This document shows positions 25,748-37,796 of a DNA stretch of 64,000 nt, in pieces. Within the stretch, counting starts at the first letter, position 1. Every line of letters begins with the position of its first letter. The notes under the pieces were generated by a model, which was not told the origin of the DNA, did not search any database, and saw only the letters and a program-made list of their open reading frames with translations. The position numbers and the translations under genes are program-made. Source of the stretch: Terramyces sp. JEL0728 (taxonomy: Eukaryota > Chytridiomycota > Chytridiomycetes > Rhizophydiales > Terramycetaceae); assembly GCA_027603945.1 (NCBI GenBank), contig JADIIU010000014.1, positions 113,773-177,772 on the forward strand, written 5' to 3'.

Positions 25748-28349
25748 TTATTCATCCATCATTGAGACACCACCTACTACCGATCTCGCCATGAACGATT
25801 GCATCTTCCCGCTGCTCCAGTTCTGGAAAAAGTTATCCCAATAGACAGCGGCATCCTCGTCTGGAAATATTATTTCGTATTTCTCCCTGTTTACTATGAA
25901 CCTTCTTTGGGTAGCGCCAACATTAAAGCATTTAAATTCCTTTAAATACTTTCTATTCCAGCTCTCGCCATTTGCGTCAATGGTTCCTTTTTTGTCTTCC
26001 AAACTAACTTTTGTGTATGTCCAGAAAGAAATCATGTCTTTGGAGTCGGCTATCATAGCTCTACTTGCCCAGTCGTTGAAGAATCCGATTTTTTTCATCA
26101 AAACAACAGAATCTTTGACTGTCTTGCTATCCTTTGGGCCCTTTGACGCTCGCTCGTTGGTCGAGGAAGAATCCACCGTTTTTGCGGTTTTACTTCCGCT
26201 GTGTACGTCTTCCACATCTGTTAATGCTTTGTACACCTTCAACAGAAATACCGAACTCAGGTTAAATAGGATAATGTATGAGTGGGCTACCATTTTCACC
26301 ACTTCCTTCAATCTGAATGCCAACCCCTGCGTTAATAGAATGGCAGAAGCAAATAACACAACCTAAATTCAGCACATAAATTACGAGTATGGTGTTGTAA
26401 ATTGAGTAAGTAATCATATTTGTTTCGTTGTACTTTGAAGGGATACTTCTCGCTTTAAAAGCCAGGTACAGGTTGCAAAGAAGAACTATAGCAGAGTATG
26501 TAACCAATAGGTAAACCATTGTGCCTTGGAAAGACGCCGAGGAAGATGAGCATGTCCAGGCATAAGACCCTTTGACTATTGTAGCTGCGGTTGGCTTTGG
26601 ATAATTTACAATATTCCACACGAGTATAAGAATAGCTGCCGGAAGGGTAAACAATAGTCCAAAGCCAATCACCATGTATAGATTTAATTTGAATCGGCTA
26701 AGCGGCTTCATAAATATGGTGTAAATCCGATATGTTTTGATAAACATCAATCCATAATAAGCTGTAAAAGTGATTGGGATAATGATTGAATTCAAAACAC
26801 AAGTAAATTTTGTTGGCTTCCCAACCATGGTTAGCAAATCGAACCACGACAGGAACAAAACTCCTTGCATAGCCATGCCAACAAAGTAGTCTGAAGATTT
26901 GATAGCAGGCCGGGCTTTATACCAGGTGAAACTGACAGCGGTTACAATACTAACAAGAATACCCAAGCCAAACAGCGCATAAACCAATTGGGCAAGCACG
27001 TCGCCAGGGGAGGATAAATAGTCTGCAACGGTTACAGGATCGATAGCATCTGCAGGTTTCGCATTTGATCCTCCAGGGTAAAGGTATGGAAACAAAGATA
27101 TTTCCTCGTTGTTTGCCCACTCGGAAACCATAAGGCAAGTGAGGTCCTCCTGGAAGTTGAAAATGCCATAATCCCCACCTCTTTCTCCGGAAGAATCAAA
27201 AACAATCTGTCCTGTGGTGGTTTTGAAATCAGGGAAGGAAAATGTGGTTGGAATTTCCATCTGAGAATTCAGCATACCTAAATCAGCAATAGTTACCGAG
27301 GGCGAGTTTAGTAGCATTGTTTCCATTGGCTTTTACCAAGGCGTCAAATCCAAGAGCCATCAAGTCCACGCAACTCGACTCAAAGTAGCCATAAGGGCCA
27401 GAGCTATTCACTGATGACACATTTGCAACAGGGTTATTCACATTCAATCGATTTTCCTTCCAGTACGCATCGAATGCATCGGCCTCTGATCCATCTGCTC
27501 TTTCCAGCGGAAACAGAAAGGCCGTGCCAGTTAAATCAGGAGATGCAACCAGTTGCTGCAATGAGTCAGACCCAACCCAAAAGTATCCTTTTCCATAGAC
27601 GCCAACTTTAGTTGCTTGCACTACCACAGTTTCATAGTTTTCAGGCATTCCGAAATACACGATAATGCGCGCTTCTGCAGACAAGATCTGCTGTGCAACC
27701 TCATACGCACCAGCATCGTCAATATTTGTCTCGATTAGCTGCCGGGAAAGAACGGTGATGTTCAAAGCGTCAGCATAGTTTAAAAACGACGTAATCGCGC
27801 CGTTTCCGTAATCTTCGTCGGTGTTGATGGTTGCAATCTTTCCCCAACCTTGAGAGTGAATGTAATTGGCCATTGCTTCAGAACCCGCTGTATCTGTAGG
27901 AATTGTCCTAAAAAAGTTTGGATACAAGTCTTTTCGGCCCAAATCTGTGTTAGCTACCATTTACTTGGATTTGTTGAAGCACCATCGCATATTGGGATCA
28001 AAGAGTTTTGAGATATTAGCGACGCAATAGTAGAAAAAGAAGACCAGCCTGTTCCAATAATAAATATTTCCTTTTGCGCAATAATGTCCAGAGTGTCGGA
28101 AATCAAAAGCTGGTTATCCTGCTCATAGTTGTATAGTTTCGGCACTAGAGTAGCATCCGGGTCTATTAAAGACGCATTTTGATGATTGAGTTGGTCAATT
28201 CGAGCAAAAACCGCTTCAATCAAGTCGCTGTCATCGTTTACACCACCCAGCGAGTCAATTAAAACTGCAACCGGAATGCGGACAGACCCGTTTGGGGTCA
28301 GGGCTTTAGCTACTTCAAGTAGAACCCCAATGATTTGATAGATTTTCAT
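25748..28349 (-). CDS. Class C (GABA-B-like) GPCR, copy 2
   Basis: About 846 aa after removing introns of 20, 19 and 22 nt at positions equivalent to copy 1. Signal peptide MKIYQIIGVLLEVAKA, ligand-binding region SVRIPVAVLIDSLGG, NLGRKDLYPNFFRTIPTDT, YGNGAITSF, then seven TM segments (IKSSDYFVGMAMQ, YYGLMFIKTYRIYTIF) and the conserved cytoplasmic tail (LMKKIGFFNDWASRAMI, NRKYLKEFK, YWDNFFQNW). The last intron does not obviously break the frame, so a raw ORF reads through it into an incorrect C-terminus. Divergent from the F-box gene. Function as a nutrient or amino-acid sensor is possible but not shown. Confidence 0.87.
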
Positions 28350-28543
28350 AAAAAGTAAGGTTTTTGGTTGACGTCACTCTGTTGCCTCCCTGTCCTTTTC
28401 AGATTTGCCAAGGTGGGACTCGAAAGTTTGATTTCTACCTACGGAACTAACCGGGAACATCTGAAATATTGATAATGTACGCGGTCGGTCTCGTTCAGCA
28501 ATCATTTTTGTTTCAAGCAAATGTAATTTTCCCCACCAACAAA

Positions 28544-29744
28544 ATGATGGAATTCATAAAGCTATTTCAACATGCAAATCATGCCGACAGAAGAAAAATT
28601 CTACTTTTATTGATTCAATATTCAACTCCGAGGGAGCGATATCTATTATATGATGAAATGACTAGATTATCAATTTGCGGAGTAGATTTTATCACTGTAC
28701 TGCCGCCAGAACTTGCTTACAGAATTATTGATTACCTTGGGTTATCAGATATATGCAGGTATCAGTTAGTATTCTTTGTTAACCGAGGTTTGTTCAAGTT
28801 GGCGGGATAAACTTGGCCAAGAAGTAGTTTGGATGAAATATTCCGAAGGAAGAGGGAAACAGTTTGCCAGGATAAACTATTTGATGAATCAAGTGTGGAA
28901 ATTTAGCCCGGTTGTTGACACATTTCATATGGATATTCATGGGGAAGTAAAATATTGTAAAATCCACAAAGAACATCTGATATTCTCCACTAGTCAGAAT
29001 ATGATTTACGTATGGGATTTTGATGCAAACAGACTTATTGAACAATTTGGGACGCACAGTGTGTCTAGTTTGGATGCTGATGATCAACATATAGTAACTG
29101 GCTCATTTGATCGTACTATTAAAGTTTGGCAAAATTCAACGTGCAAGTATACCCTTTCCGGACACTACAATCCTGTTACAAACATTCTCTTGATTGGCTC
29201 TACAATATTCAGTGCCAGTCAAGATGGCAAAATAGTCAAATGGGCTTTGACATCCAATATTCCAATTAAAACTTCAAATCTGCACAGGGTGAAGCTCCTC
29301 AAGCTACTTTTATTTGAAAAGTATATAGTTTCAATATCAATGGATGGACATGCGATACTCTGGAATATGGATTTGGAAAATCTTCATAACATCAACACAG
29401 AACCCGTCCCTTCTTCAATGTGCGTATTCAAAAACAAGATTGTTGTAACAACGAGTAGTGAAGTGTTTGTCTACAGGATAAAGGAAACCCAAATCCGTTT
29501 TCTGCACAAGTTTGGATCCAACCATATCCTGCGGACTGTCAGTACATCCAGCAGCGACCACCACCTACTGATATCTGGCTTACAAGGTGGTAATCTAATT
29601 GTGAATATCATTAGTAAGGACTTTAGGAGTGTACAGCTTCTTGAATACCGCGAATTATGTAATGTACTTGTCAAAGAAAACTCGCTGGTGCGAATTCAGG
29701 GTAATATTTTGCTTATTGAAACATTTGGCGAATTCAACCAATAA
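28544..29744 (+). CDS. F-box/WD40 protein, probable SCF substrate receptor
   Basis: About 393 aa after removing one 19-nt intron that splits the F-box. The F-box reads LPPELAYRIIDYLGLSDICR then LVCSSWRDKLGQEVVW across the junction. A WD40-like propeller follows (IYVWDFDANRLIEQFG, VTGSFDRTIKVWQ, LSGHYNPVTNI, ASQDGKIVKWAL, SMDGHAILWNMD); later blades are degenerate. Such proteins bring substrates to SKP1-cullin ubiquitin ligases. The substrate cannot be predicted. I chose the ATG at 28544; an in-frame ATG 75 bp upstream is possible but its extension is not protein-like. Confidence 0.82.
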
Positions 29745-30023
29745 AGCATTTTGCAAATACCGTAATTTTGGCAGCCTTTGGCCGCTGATCGACCTGCCTT
29801 TCTTGAGCAATACCAACCTTACTACCAGCTTTATCTCGGTAAATGGCCAGATTTTTAAAGATGTATGGTTTCACAATTTCTCACTATTCCGCTGTTTAAC
29901 TGCGAGTTGCATTCACTGTCTAATGTAACGTAGAGATTAACACCACATCAGGCGCCAATCGCTAGCTTAGTATTATCCTGTTCTCAATTTTAATCACCAG
30001 AAAAAAAATTGTCTAAAATATTA

Positions 30024-31493
30024 ATGGAAGGAGAGGAAGAGCACACAGAAACCCCACTGCCATTCTTTACAATGGCGATATTATGCATCGTTATCCTTTC
30101 AGAACCAATTTCATCTTCTATTCTATTTCCATTTGTGTATTTCATGGTTAGAGATTTCAAGATTTGCAAGGAACAGGATATAGGTTACTATGTAGGATTT
30201 ATTTCCAGCTCATTCTTTTTGGCACAGGTGGTAACAAGTATGTGGTGGGGATGGATATCAGATAGATACGGGAGAAGGCCAGTATTGCTAGTTGGATTGA
30301 TTGGAAACAGTATAACCATGGTATTATTTGGATTTAGTCATTCATTGCCTTGGGCCATTGCGACTAGAGCTGCTTGTGGGTTTTTAAATGGAAATATTGG
30401 AGCTGCCAAGTCAGTTTTAGGGGAAATTACAGATTCGTCAAATAGAGCAAACGCATTTGCGTTGATTGGCCTGTGTTTTGGAATCGGATCTATTGTTGGA
30501 CCGATTTTAGGAGGGCTGCTGTCGGATCCTGTAACCAATTTTCCTGCTGTTTTTGGAGCAAGTGTATTGTTCAAAGAAAACCCATATCTATTGCCATGCC
30601 TGTGCAGCGCTATGATCACCGTAGTCGGGTTTGTTGTTGGGTATCTATATTTGCCAGAAACCTGCAAGAATTTAGGAGGATATGTACCAATTAATGCCAA
30701 TGAAGAATTTTACGGCGAGGAAGTTGACGTTGAAAATGAAAGCGCTGTAGAAGGAGATATCCCAGAGGCCATATCCGTTCCTGCAACCAGTACAGGGATC
30801 GGAAAAGCTGCTATTGCCGTGGCTTTAGCATACGCACTACTTGCCTTGCAAGATATAGTATATATAGAAGTCTTTCGTAAATAGTTATTAATGCAGCATT
30901 ATGGGCAGTAGCCAAACCAGGAATCGGGCTGGGATTCACCGGTTATGAAATTGGTATTTGCTTATCTATTGGAGGCATGCTAACGCTTATTTGCCAAATA
31001 TTTGTTTACCCAATTATCGCAAAAAGAATCCCTCCGCTCCCGCTATTTCGATATTTCACAGTTAGCATGTTATTTGTTCATTACTTATTTCCACTAGTGT
31101 CAGAGTTTCTGGCACCACACAAAGAATATCAATGGATGACTTGGACGGTATTGATGTTAATCATTGCAGTACGAACGCTGTTAGATAACGGATTGTTTAC
31201 ATCTGTAATGATTTTGGTAATTGCTTTTAACGGCAGGTTAGTACCTCTGGAAAACCTGGACAATTAGGAAGGGTGAACGGGGTTGCCCAAGGTGCATCTG
31301 CATTAGCAAGGTATTGTAGAGCTAACGCAGAACATTTGGACCTGCGCTAGGAGGTATTATCTGGGCATGGTCGAATCAAAACAACCTACCTTTCCCATTT
31401 AACCATATATGTGTCTTTACACTTATATTTGGAGTGACGGCAATTCTAGCGGTCCAGTCTTATGTATTTTTATACGACGGATACGTTGGATAA
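30024..31493 (+). CDS. Major facilitator superfamily transporter
   Basis: About 469 aa after removing three 20-nt introns, with around twelve hydrophobic segments. The loop 2-3 motif A of MFS drug/H+ antiporter types is clear (WWGWISDRYGRRPVLL), and LCFGIGSIVGPILGGLL matches the motif-C region. A charged central loop (VPINANEEFYGEEVDVENES) separates the halves, and GRVNGVAQGASALARTFGPALGG in the second half is typical of fungal ZIF-like/YCR023C-type members. Substrate not predictable. The AATAAA signal overlaps the stop codon. A 279-bp gap without a recognisable gene precedes it. Confidence 0.87.
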
Positions 31494-31518
31494 TAAATTA
31501 GATGATAATATTAACCAT

Positions 31519-33429
31519 TTATTGCGCAGCGATAATTTGATTTCTTAAAACACTCAATACAAGTGTGCTTGGGATTTGACCTAATTCACAAACAACCATA
31601 GTAACAAATTTAGAAGGGGTGATATCGTATGACAAATTCAATAATTTTAATTTGTCAATATCATGCCAGCTCTGTAATTCCCCAGCAATCAGCCCTGTCA
31701 TTTTAGGATCTGCAACTGGAATACATTTGGGTAGTCGGGAATGTGGAGCTCTGTTGGAAGTATCAACCAAATCATCTGGATTTCCTAAAATCAACTAGCA
31801 TTTACCCAACTCGTTCCACACAAACGAATCTAATCTGACATTATCAGAGAACTTATAAACTTCGCAGAGCACCATCACCGGAACACGGGCATCGTATGCA
31901 GCCATACATACAATTGAAGTGCCAACTCTGGCCATGACATCTCCGTTTGATAACACTGAGCTGGCACCTACGATTACTTTGGTCACTTCTTTCATCAAAG
32001 ATGGGATAGCGTTTGAAAGGATATAGGTACACTTGATTCCCTGTTTAGATAATTCTGCAACAGTTTCACGTCCCTCTAACTTTGGCCGTGAATCTGCGAC
32101 AATTACTCTAAAATCTAAGCCGCTGTGGTGAGCCTCTAGCAGCAACTTTACAACCGTTGATGATCTCATTAACTACAAGTTACCTGGCAAAAGTCATGAT
32201 TACGTCTCCGTTTTTAATTTTCTTCCTGTCCAAAGTGTTGAGAACAATAGCATTTTGAGCAAAATTGATCCTTGTGTCAATAAACTCATTTATGGAATCG
32301 CATAGTTTCTTTTTTGCGTCTTCATCTGGGTATTCGTCACCGTACTTTGGAATCAAATGCTTGAGGAAGCGAATAGCAGTTTTCATGCTCGCTGCCAATG
32401 ATCTGGTATTTGAAATGAAATCTATTTGCTTACTGATGTAGGTAATCAAATGCCTTGAAAGGGTTGAATCGGGCGGTGTTTGATAATCAGAAATAACTTT
32501 TGAGAATGCAAGCAACATTGACATACACCTTGCGTTGCCTCCAACGATAGTCCCATTAGCATATTGAATACCTAGCGATATAACAGCAGGATGAATCTTT
32601 GGATATTTTTCAATTAGTGCATTAATGTCATGTTCATAAGGAGTTAGGTGAGAAAACAGAGTAACTCCTTTTTGATTGCTTTCCTCGATTGATTGCAGTT
32701 TCTTGATTTGCTTCTTATTTGGCGGTGCTCCTCGATATGCCGAAGACGGGGTTGAAGGATCTGGTAAAACTTTTGGAGGCGACCCACCATACTTTGGCTT
32801 GGATTTCTGTTGCGGAGGCTTTGCTGGCAAACCAGCAGCTACTCTCGCAGCCTTGGCGGCTCTTTGTTCTTCTTGCAAAGCCGTTCTTTCGGCTTTTATC
32901 ATATTTTTCTGAGATTTCGGTGCATTTTCGCCTTTTGGTGCAGCTGGAGGTTTCTGATTCTCTCCAGGCTGAGGCTTCTGAACTTTTTTAACTTTAGGTT
33001 CTTGTGGGGTAGCATTTGAGCTTGTTACGCTGTCATCGTCCAATGACAACGAGCTGTTGGTTCGATTGTTGTTGTGAGGAAATAGTTTTTCCACATAAGA
33101 CATTGATTTCTCAGATGGGGAGCCGATTGAAGTGGAAATAGATGGTCTTTTGTTAATTGCTCTGTTGATATACAATGGCGAGGTTGCTGGTTGGTTATAA
33201 ATATTAATGCTGACTGGTGCTCCCATTGCTTGATTTGAAGCGAGCACATCTTGGTTAGAAGGTTTCTTCCTGATGTTAAAATCAATTACTGAACGCTTTT
33301 TGGTAACTCTTCATCCATTGCAAACATTGTTTCAATCTGACTGTTATCGAAATCATTCGCAGGTTCAAATCCTACGACCTTTTTCGGATTTATATCCTTG
33401 TTTTTTATCACTTTATCCTTGGTGTTCAT
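31519..33429 (-). CDS. GCD2: Translation initiation factor eIF2B subunit delta
   Basis: About 616 aa after removing introns of 20, 19 and 21 nt. eIF2B is the GDP-exchange factor of eIF2; delta belongs to its regulatory core that senses phosphorylated eIF2. The N-terminal ~210 residues are disordered and lysine/proline-rich, ending with the family marker KAERTALQEEQRAAKAAR. The Rossmann-type core follows (YEHDINALIEKYPKIHPAVI, GNARCMSML, ATSMKTAIRF-like, KLLLEAHHSGLDFRVIVADSRP, GASSVLSNGDVMARVGTS, VCEL near the C-terminus). The first ATG of the 5' exon (MNTKDKV) was taken as start. The stop is 26 bp from the convergent transporter stop. Confidence 0.93.
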
Positions 33430-33485
33430 AATACACTGCAGAAGCCAGATTTTGTTTTTTTTCAAAAAGTGAGTCAGCAAGAATT

Positions 33486-33963
33486 TTATTTATAATATAC
33501 AGTAAGATTAGCATCGACGAGGGAATTGGCGGCTTGGCAGTGAATCCACAAGCCGGTATTCAAGTCGAGCACGTTATTCAAATTCATGTCTGATTCGCTC
33601 CAAATGAATTTTCCATCTTCCATGTCCTTTTCGAGGTCGGGCAGGTCCTCCTTCTTGTCTCTGCATACTATTGTGGATACCGCCCATCCGTTCTTTGGTA
33701 TACAGCTCACTTCCACTGCGATCTTTGTACATTTCAGACCTTGCTTCTGCAAATCTGCTGGTAGGGCAAAGTAAAATGCTTTGTCAATATCCCAAGTCTC
33801 AAAGAGCTTCTCCATTTTTGTCCTCTTGCAGTACCATACCTCTGCCAAATCGCATATAACATGAATTAGTTCAAACGGACATCTGTGTTTCTTTAATATG
33901 CGCACTATTTCGTCAACCTCGTCTGCTCGTTAGTTGATCATTACAGTCTGTTCTTGCTAGCAT
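33486..33963 (-). CDS. Unrecognised 152-aa protein
   Basis: Two exons joined by a 19-nt intron; the first contributes only MLARTD. The protein has a helical start (DEVDEIVRILKKHRCPFELI) and a segment AEVWYCKRTKMEKLFETWDI, then a probable beta-rich part with many tryptophans and cysteines (KNGWAVSTIVCRDKK, GKFIWSES, GLWIHCQAANS, ANLTVYYK). No signal peptide or membrane segment. The compact globular composition and correct frame after splicing support a real gene, but I do not recognise the family. It sits 56 bp upstream of eIF2B delta on the same strand. AATAAA overlaps the stop. Confidence 0.7.
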
Positions 33964-34294
33964 AGGTATTTTTGTGGAAAATTGCAAATATAAGCTTTTG
34001 TCAGAATGGTCATATGCCCAGAGGTGGTGAAAATACCATCACAAGGTTCATCGCATGAGCAAGGCGAGTCTTGCAGCAATCAGAGCAGAGCAGATCTGGC
34101 TAATTAAATTAATGCAGACAATTTCTCCAGCATATCGCAGTTACACAAACAAATAAAGTATCAGTCGTGCTAAGGCAGATATTGAATTTTAGACATCCAT
34201 ATATCTGTGGAGCATCGCCATTCATATGCGATTTCGAGGTATATTTATTGAGTACTTGTTTGAAGTTGCCAAGAAAGTTTGCTGACGCGCTGCA
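33964..34294. promoter_or_regulatory. Divergent intergenic region before ARMC3
   Basis: 331 bp between the unrecognised protein (minus) and ARMC3 (plus). I see no gene; short open frames on both strands have no coding character. A GTTGCC half-site at about 34265, 30 bp before the ARMC3 ATG, faintly recalls an X-box but lacks a good second half. Confidence 0.4.
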
Positions 34295-36904
34295 ATGGCT
34301 GATGTACAATATACAGTATATAAAAATTTATTGTAGTGCGAGGCGGTGAATGCAAGAATAACCGATGTTCGAACCTTGATTTTACTATTGAATTCGATGG
34401 AGCCGACAGTCCTAATTTCAGCATTGGATGGGCTCTCAAAATTTGCTGAAATCAGTACTTTAATATAACGCAGGTGCAAAAAACAGACTATCGTTATTGA
34501 ATTCCGGGATAATAAAGCCGGTAATTGATTTGTGTCGACAAAAAGACAAGATTATTAAAAAAGGAGCAGTGACATGTATTGCCGCCATCACTGAAGTTGG
34601 TAACAAAATAATAATACAGCTGAAATACACGTAGATATGAAACGAAAAGATTTGTTGGAAGCATTGGTGCTAGTGTTAAACCACGAAGACAGCGTGGAAA
34701 TTTTGGATGAGGCAGCGTTTGCGATTGCAAATGTTTCAAAAGACTGTAATTAGTCGTTGACCTAGTTGGAAATAAAGCAGAGATTAGAAAAATTGGCGGG
34801 ATTGCCGCTCTGGTGAAAGCATTGGACATTAATGATCCTGATGTCAAAAAAAGCGCTGCAATGGCAATACATTCGCTGATTGATGACTGTAAATTATCCT
34901 AAGTTAGTTACCAACCGATCTGAATTGCGCTATGTTAAAGGACTAAGACCAATATTGGATTTACTCACTTCCGAGTACCCAGAAGTGCAGGAATATTCAT
35001 TTAAATGTTTGTCAAAAGCAGCAGAGGATTGTAAAATCTCTTAATGTAGATTCAAATAGAGCCGAATTCAGAAAGCTTAATGTTGTAAAGAGAATATTGG
35101 ATTACTTGGCAATTGAAGGAAATGAAACGCATTACAGCCTGGCATTAACCTGTCTCGCAGGATTCCTGGAAGAACGTAACCGGATATTAACCAAGCGGAA
35201 TCTGTTGCATCTTTTACTGACTGTAACGGAATGGCATTGTTGACGAAATTGGTTGCTAACGATGACAATCAAGTGAAAAAGAGTGCTTGCTTTGCAATTT
35301 CGAAAGCAGCCAAGATAGAAAAGAATCAAAATATCGCAAGGGAAAGCGGCGCATTCAACACTCTTGTAAATCAACTTGGATCATTAGATCCGTCGATAAA
35401 TGCTGCAGCTGCAGTTGCAATTGCGGCTCTTGCCAAGACTGAACCAAGTCAAATGGAGTTCATCAAACTAGGGGCTGTAGATTTAATTTTTAAACACATC
35501 CAAGGAGAAGAAAAAGATGCAAAGCGAGATTCGTTGGCTGCATTAAGTAGCTTATGTCTAAACTGTATGTGTTCCTTAATTATAGTAAAAATCAGGACAA
35601 AGGTCAGAGCAAACCCTGAAAGCATTGGATTCATTACAAAACCAATCTCGCTTGAAAGCGATCCTTTGACGATCGTCAATGCAGTCGAATGCATTGAAAC
35701 CATCTCTGAGGATTCAGCTAATCGGCAAGAAATTGTTAAATGTGGGGTTATTCCGCTCCTGGCATCGGTGCTGGAAAGTGACGATGTAAGGGTACAATCT
35801 GCAGTATGTATAGCAATCTCTGTCCTTTGTCAAGACGGTAATATAATTTAATTTAGCTGATGGACAAGCTACTCTATCTAAATCAAGTAAGGTGGTTCCA
35901 CGTTTGGTAAATCTGCTGTCCAGCACCGATTTAAATGTTTGTAGAAATGCAGCCTATAGCTTATCGGTGATTTGTCAACTTGAAACAAATTCAGTTGCAG
36001 CCTGTTCTACCGGTGCAATTGATTCTCTAATGCAACTTTCAAGACAAGCTGCAAAAAAATCAACCAAATTTGCAGCTGATGCACTGGAAAAGATCCTCAA
36101 CTATCGTAAAACTTTTTAACTGTAGATCCAACCGCAAAGTATTGGCTATTAAATCATTTATCTGGAACAAATGTAATCAGTGATGGGTTTTACGATATTG
36201 GATATGCTGGATCAAATTTAGATAATATTTCCCATTTGCCTACCCTTGCAGATCTCAAGTCAAGGGCGATCGACAAGAAGCGTGAAATCATGCTGGTTGA
36301 TTGCACCCTCGACACGCAGTTGAATAATGTAGTAACATTCTTATCCGATATCCTCCCAGGAAATTCTCCAGAAACACAAATTAAATTCATTAGTCTCGCA
36401 GTTTCCAAATTGATGGGTGGAGTTGTCGAACAAGGCGTTTCACAGAACTACAAATTTAGAACATCTGAACTGAAACTACAAGCTGGCTCCAATGTGATTT
36501 TGCTTGGCTCAGTTGATCAAGGAACCTTTTACCACAGAGCATTGCTGTTCAAAGTAATCTGCGACAAAGTTGGGCTGAAACCATGTACGCTTGTTCGGGG
36601 CGAGTACAATAGAGCATGGAATATTGTCAATGTCAAGCACCAATCGCTGGTTCCAAAGATTGTTCCAAAGAAAGACCGAGTGCTTTCTTCCAAAGGGAAA
36701 ACGTCAGCATCTTCTGGCCCACAACAGCAAGCGCCTATTCCTGCCCCTTCGGCCATGGACTTGAAAGGAATGTATTTGGGAACCGTGGATATAGAAGTAG
36801 AGCCTTTCCCAGACGATGAACCTGTTATTGTTGATTTAATGCACCATCCTGGAAAATTGCTCACTCTCGAAAGCGAGGAAGCTCTCGCCTATAAAAGGAT
36901 TTAA
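34295..36904 (+). CDS. ARMC3: ARMC3-like armadillo-repeat flagellar protein
   Basis: About 803 aa (human ARMC3 is 872) after removing ten introns of 19-21 nt, the most intron-rich model here relative to size. Armadillo repeats run through the first ~570 residues (VRTLILLLNSMEPTVLISAL, GIAALVKALDINDPDVKKSA, GLRPILDLLTSEYPEVQEYS, GAVDLIFKHIQGEEKDAKRD, VVPRLVNLLSSTDLNVCRNA). The C-terminus carries the EDR1-like domain seen in ARMC3: DGFYDIG, LGSVDQGTFYHRALLFKVIC, CTLVRGEYNRAWN, VIVDLMHHPGKLLTL. In animals it is required for sperm and cilia. The start (MADVQYT) lies on a 21-bp exon before a 21-nt intron and is less certain than the rest. Confidence 0.9.
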
Positions 36905-36931
36905 GAATAAAAAGCGCTCTTTATGTACCAT

Positions 36932-37750
36932 TTATTTACTAGGACATTCCAATACCAAATGGGGGACGATATTTCTTTCAAAGCCTCCATCGTCTTCGAA
37001 TCTTACAATATATTCACCGATAAACTCTCCAGAATTGTTCTATCGTTAGACAATAGGCACCTCTGACGGTGGTAATATTACATGCGCTCTATAAAAGCAC
37101 GATGATGCAGGATATAACGCCAGCACTTCGTGGCCAGTTGGAAACTCTAGGGTTTTCTTTTCAAACACTATTGGAATTAGTAGTTTTGGCGGTAAAACGT
37201 ACCGCTTTTTAGTTCCTGGATGATCATCATCGTCTTCAACATCCTGGATTAATAATGCATACCTCAATTTCTATCCTTCCCTTATCCGATCCGACCACAA
37301 CCGCCAGGATCCATTCCTGCCCAATCTTTGCAGCAACACGCATATTGTGTGAAAACCCCTACATTACAAAAGCCGTACTTCTTCATCAATCTTTGGCCTC
37401 TGTTTAATTTCTTTCCGCCTCTTTTTCTCTGAATCCAAGCGCTCTTGCAAGCCAATCAAACCTTCAACTTTTTCCATTGTGCGTTTAAGCACCCGTATCT
37501 CTTGTTCAGCATAGTCTATTGCATTTCTATAAACTTCCTGTATCCTTAAACCAGCTTTTATCGTGAATCCTTCCTTTGATTCTTCACGGGAAGTGACTTT
37601 GGAATGAACTTTATTGATTTTATTTACAACCGCATCATTCTGTAATCGCAAATGGTGCAGCTCTGTGAATGCAGATGTTATATGTGTCCAGCTGGATAGC
37701 TCTTTTGCAGAGTTGGAGTCCTCTGATTCCGACCTTTGCCGTTTCTCCAT
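36932..37750 (-). CDS. SGF29: SAGA complex subunit SGF29
   Basis: About 252 aa after removing introns of 20, 19 and 21 nt. SGF29 reads H3K4 methylation for SAGA. An N-terminal helical region (LHHLRLQNDAVVNKINKV, EVYRNAIDYAEQEIRVL) leads to the tandem tudor domain: RVAAKIGQEWILAVVV, IEIEDVEDDD, RYVLPPKLLIPI, GHEVLALYPASSCFYRAHV, then GEYIVRFEDDGG. The LALYP.SSCFYRA motif is diagnostic. Its stop is 27 bp from the ARMC3 stop (convergent), and its start is 46 bp from the RPN7 stop upstream on the same strand. Confidence 0.92.
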
Positions 37751-37796
37751 TCTGGATGCAATTCAAAAAAAGTCAAAATTTCAGCAAAAAATTTCA

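Noticed and set aside
26262..26380. Alternative C-terminus of receptor copy 2 (reading through the last intron)
   Set aside because: Reading through gives an unrelated peptide; splicing the 22-nt intron gives the tail shared with receptor copy 1.
33362..33372. GGTTCAAATCC, a perfect tRNA B-box
   Set aside because: It is inside the coding exon of eIF2B delta (VGFEPA) and has no A-box or cloverleaf around it.
34265..34294. RFX X-box before ARMC3
   Set aside because: Only a GTTGCC half-site is present; the second half does not match, so it cannot be called.
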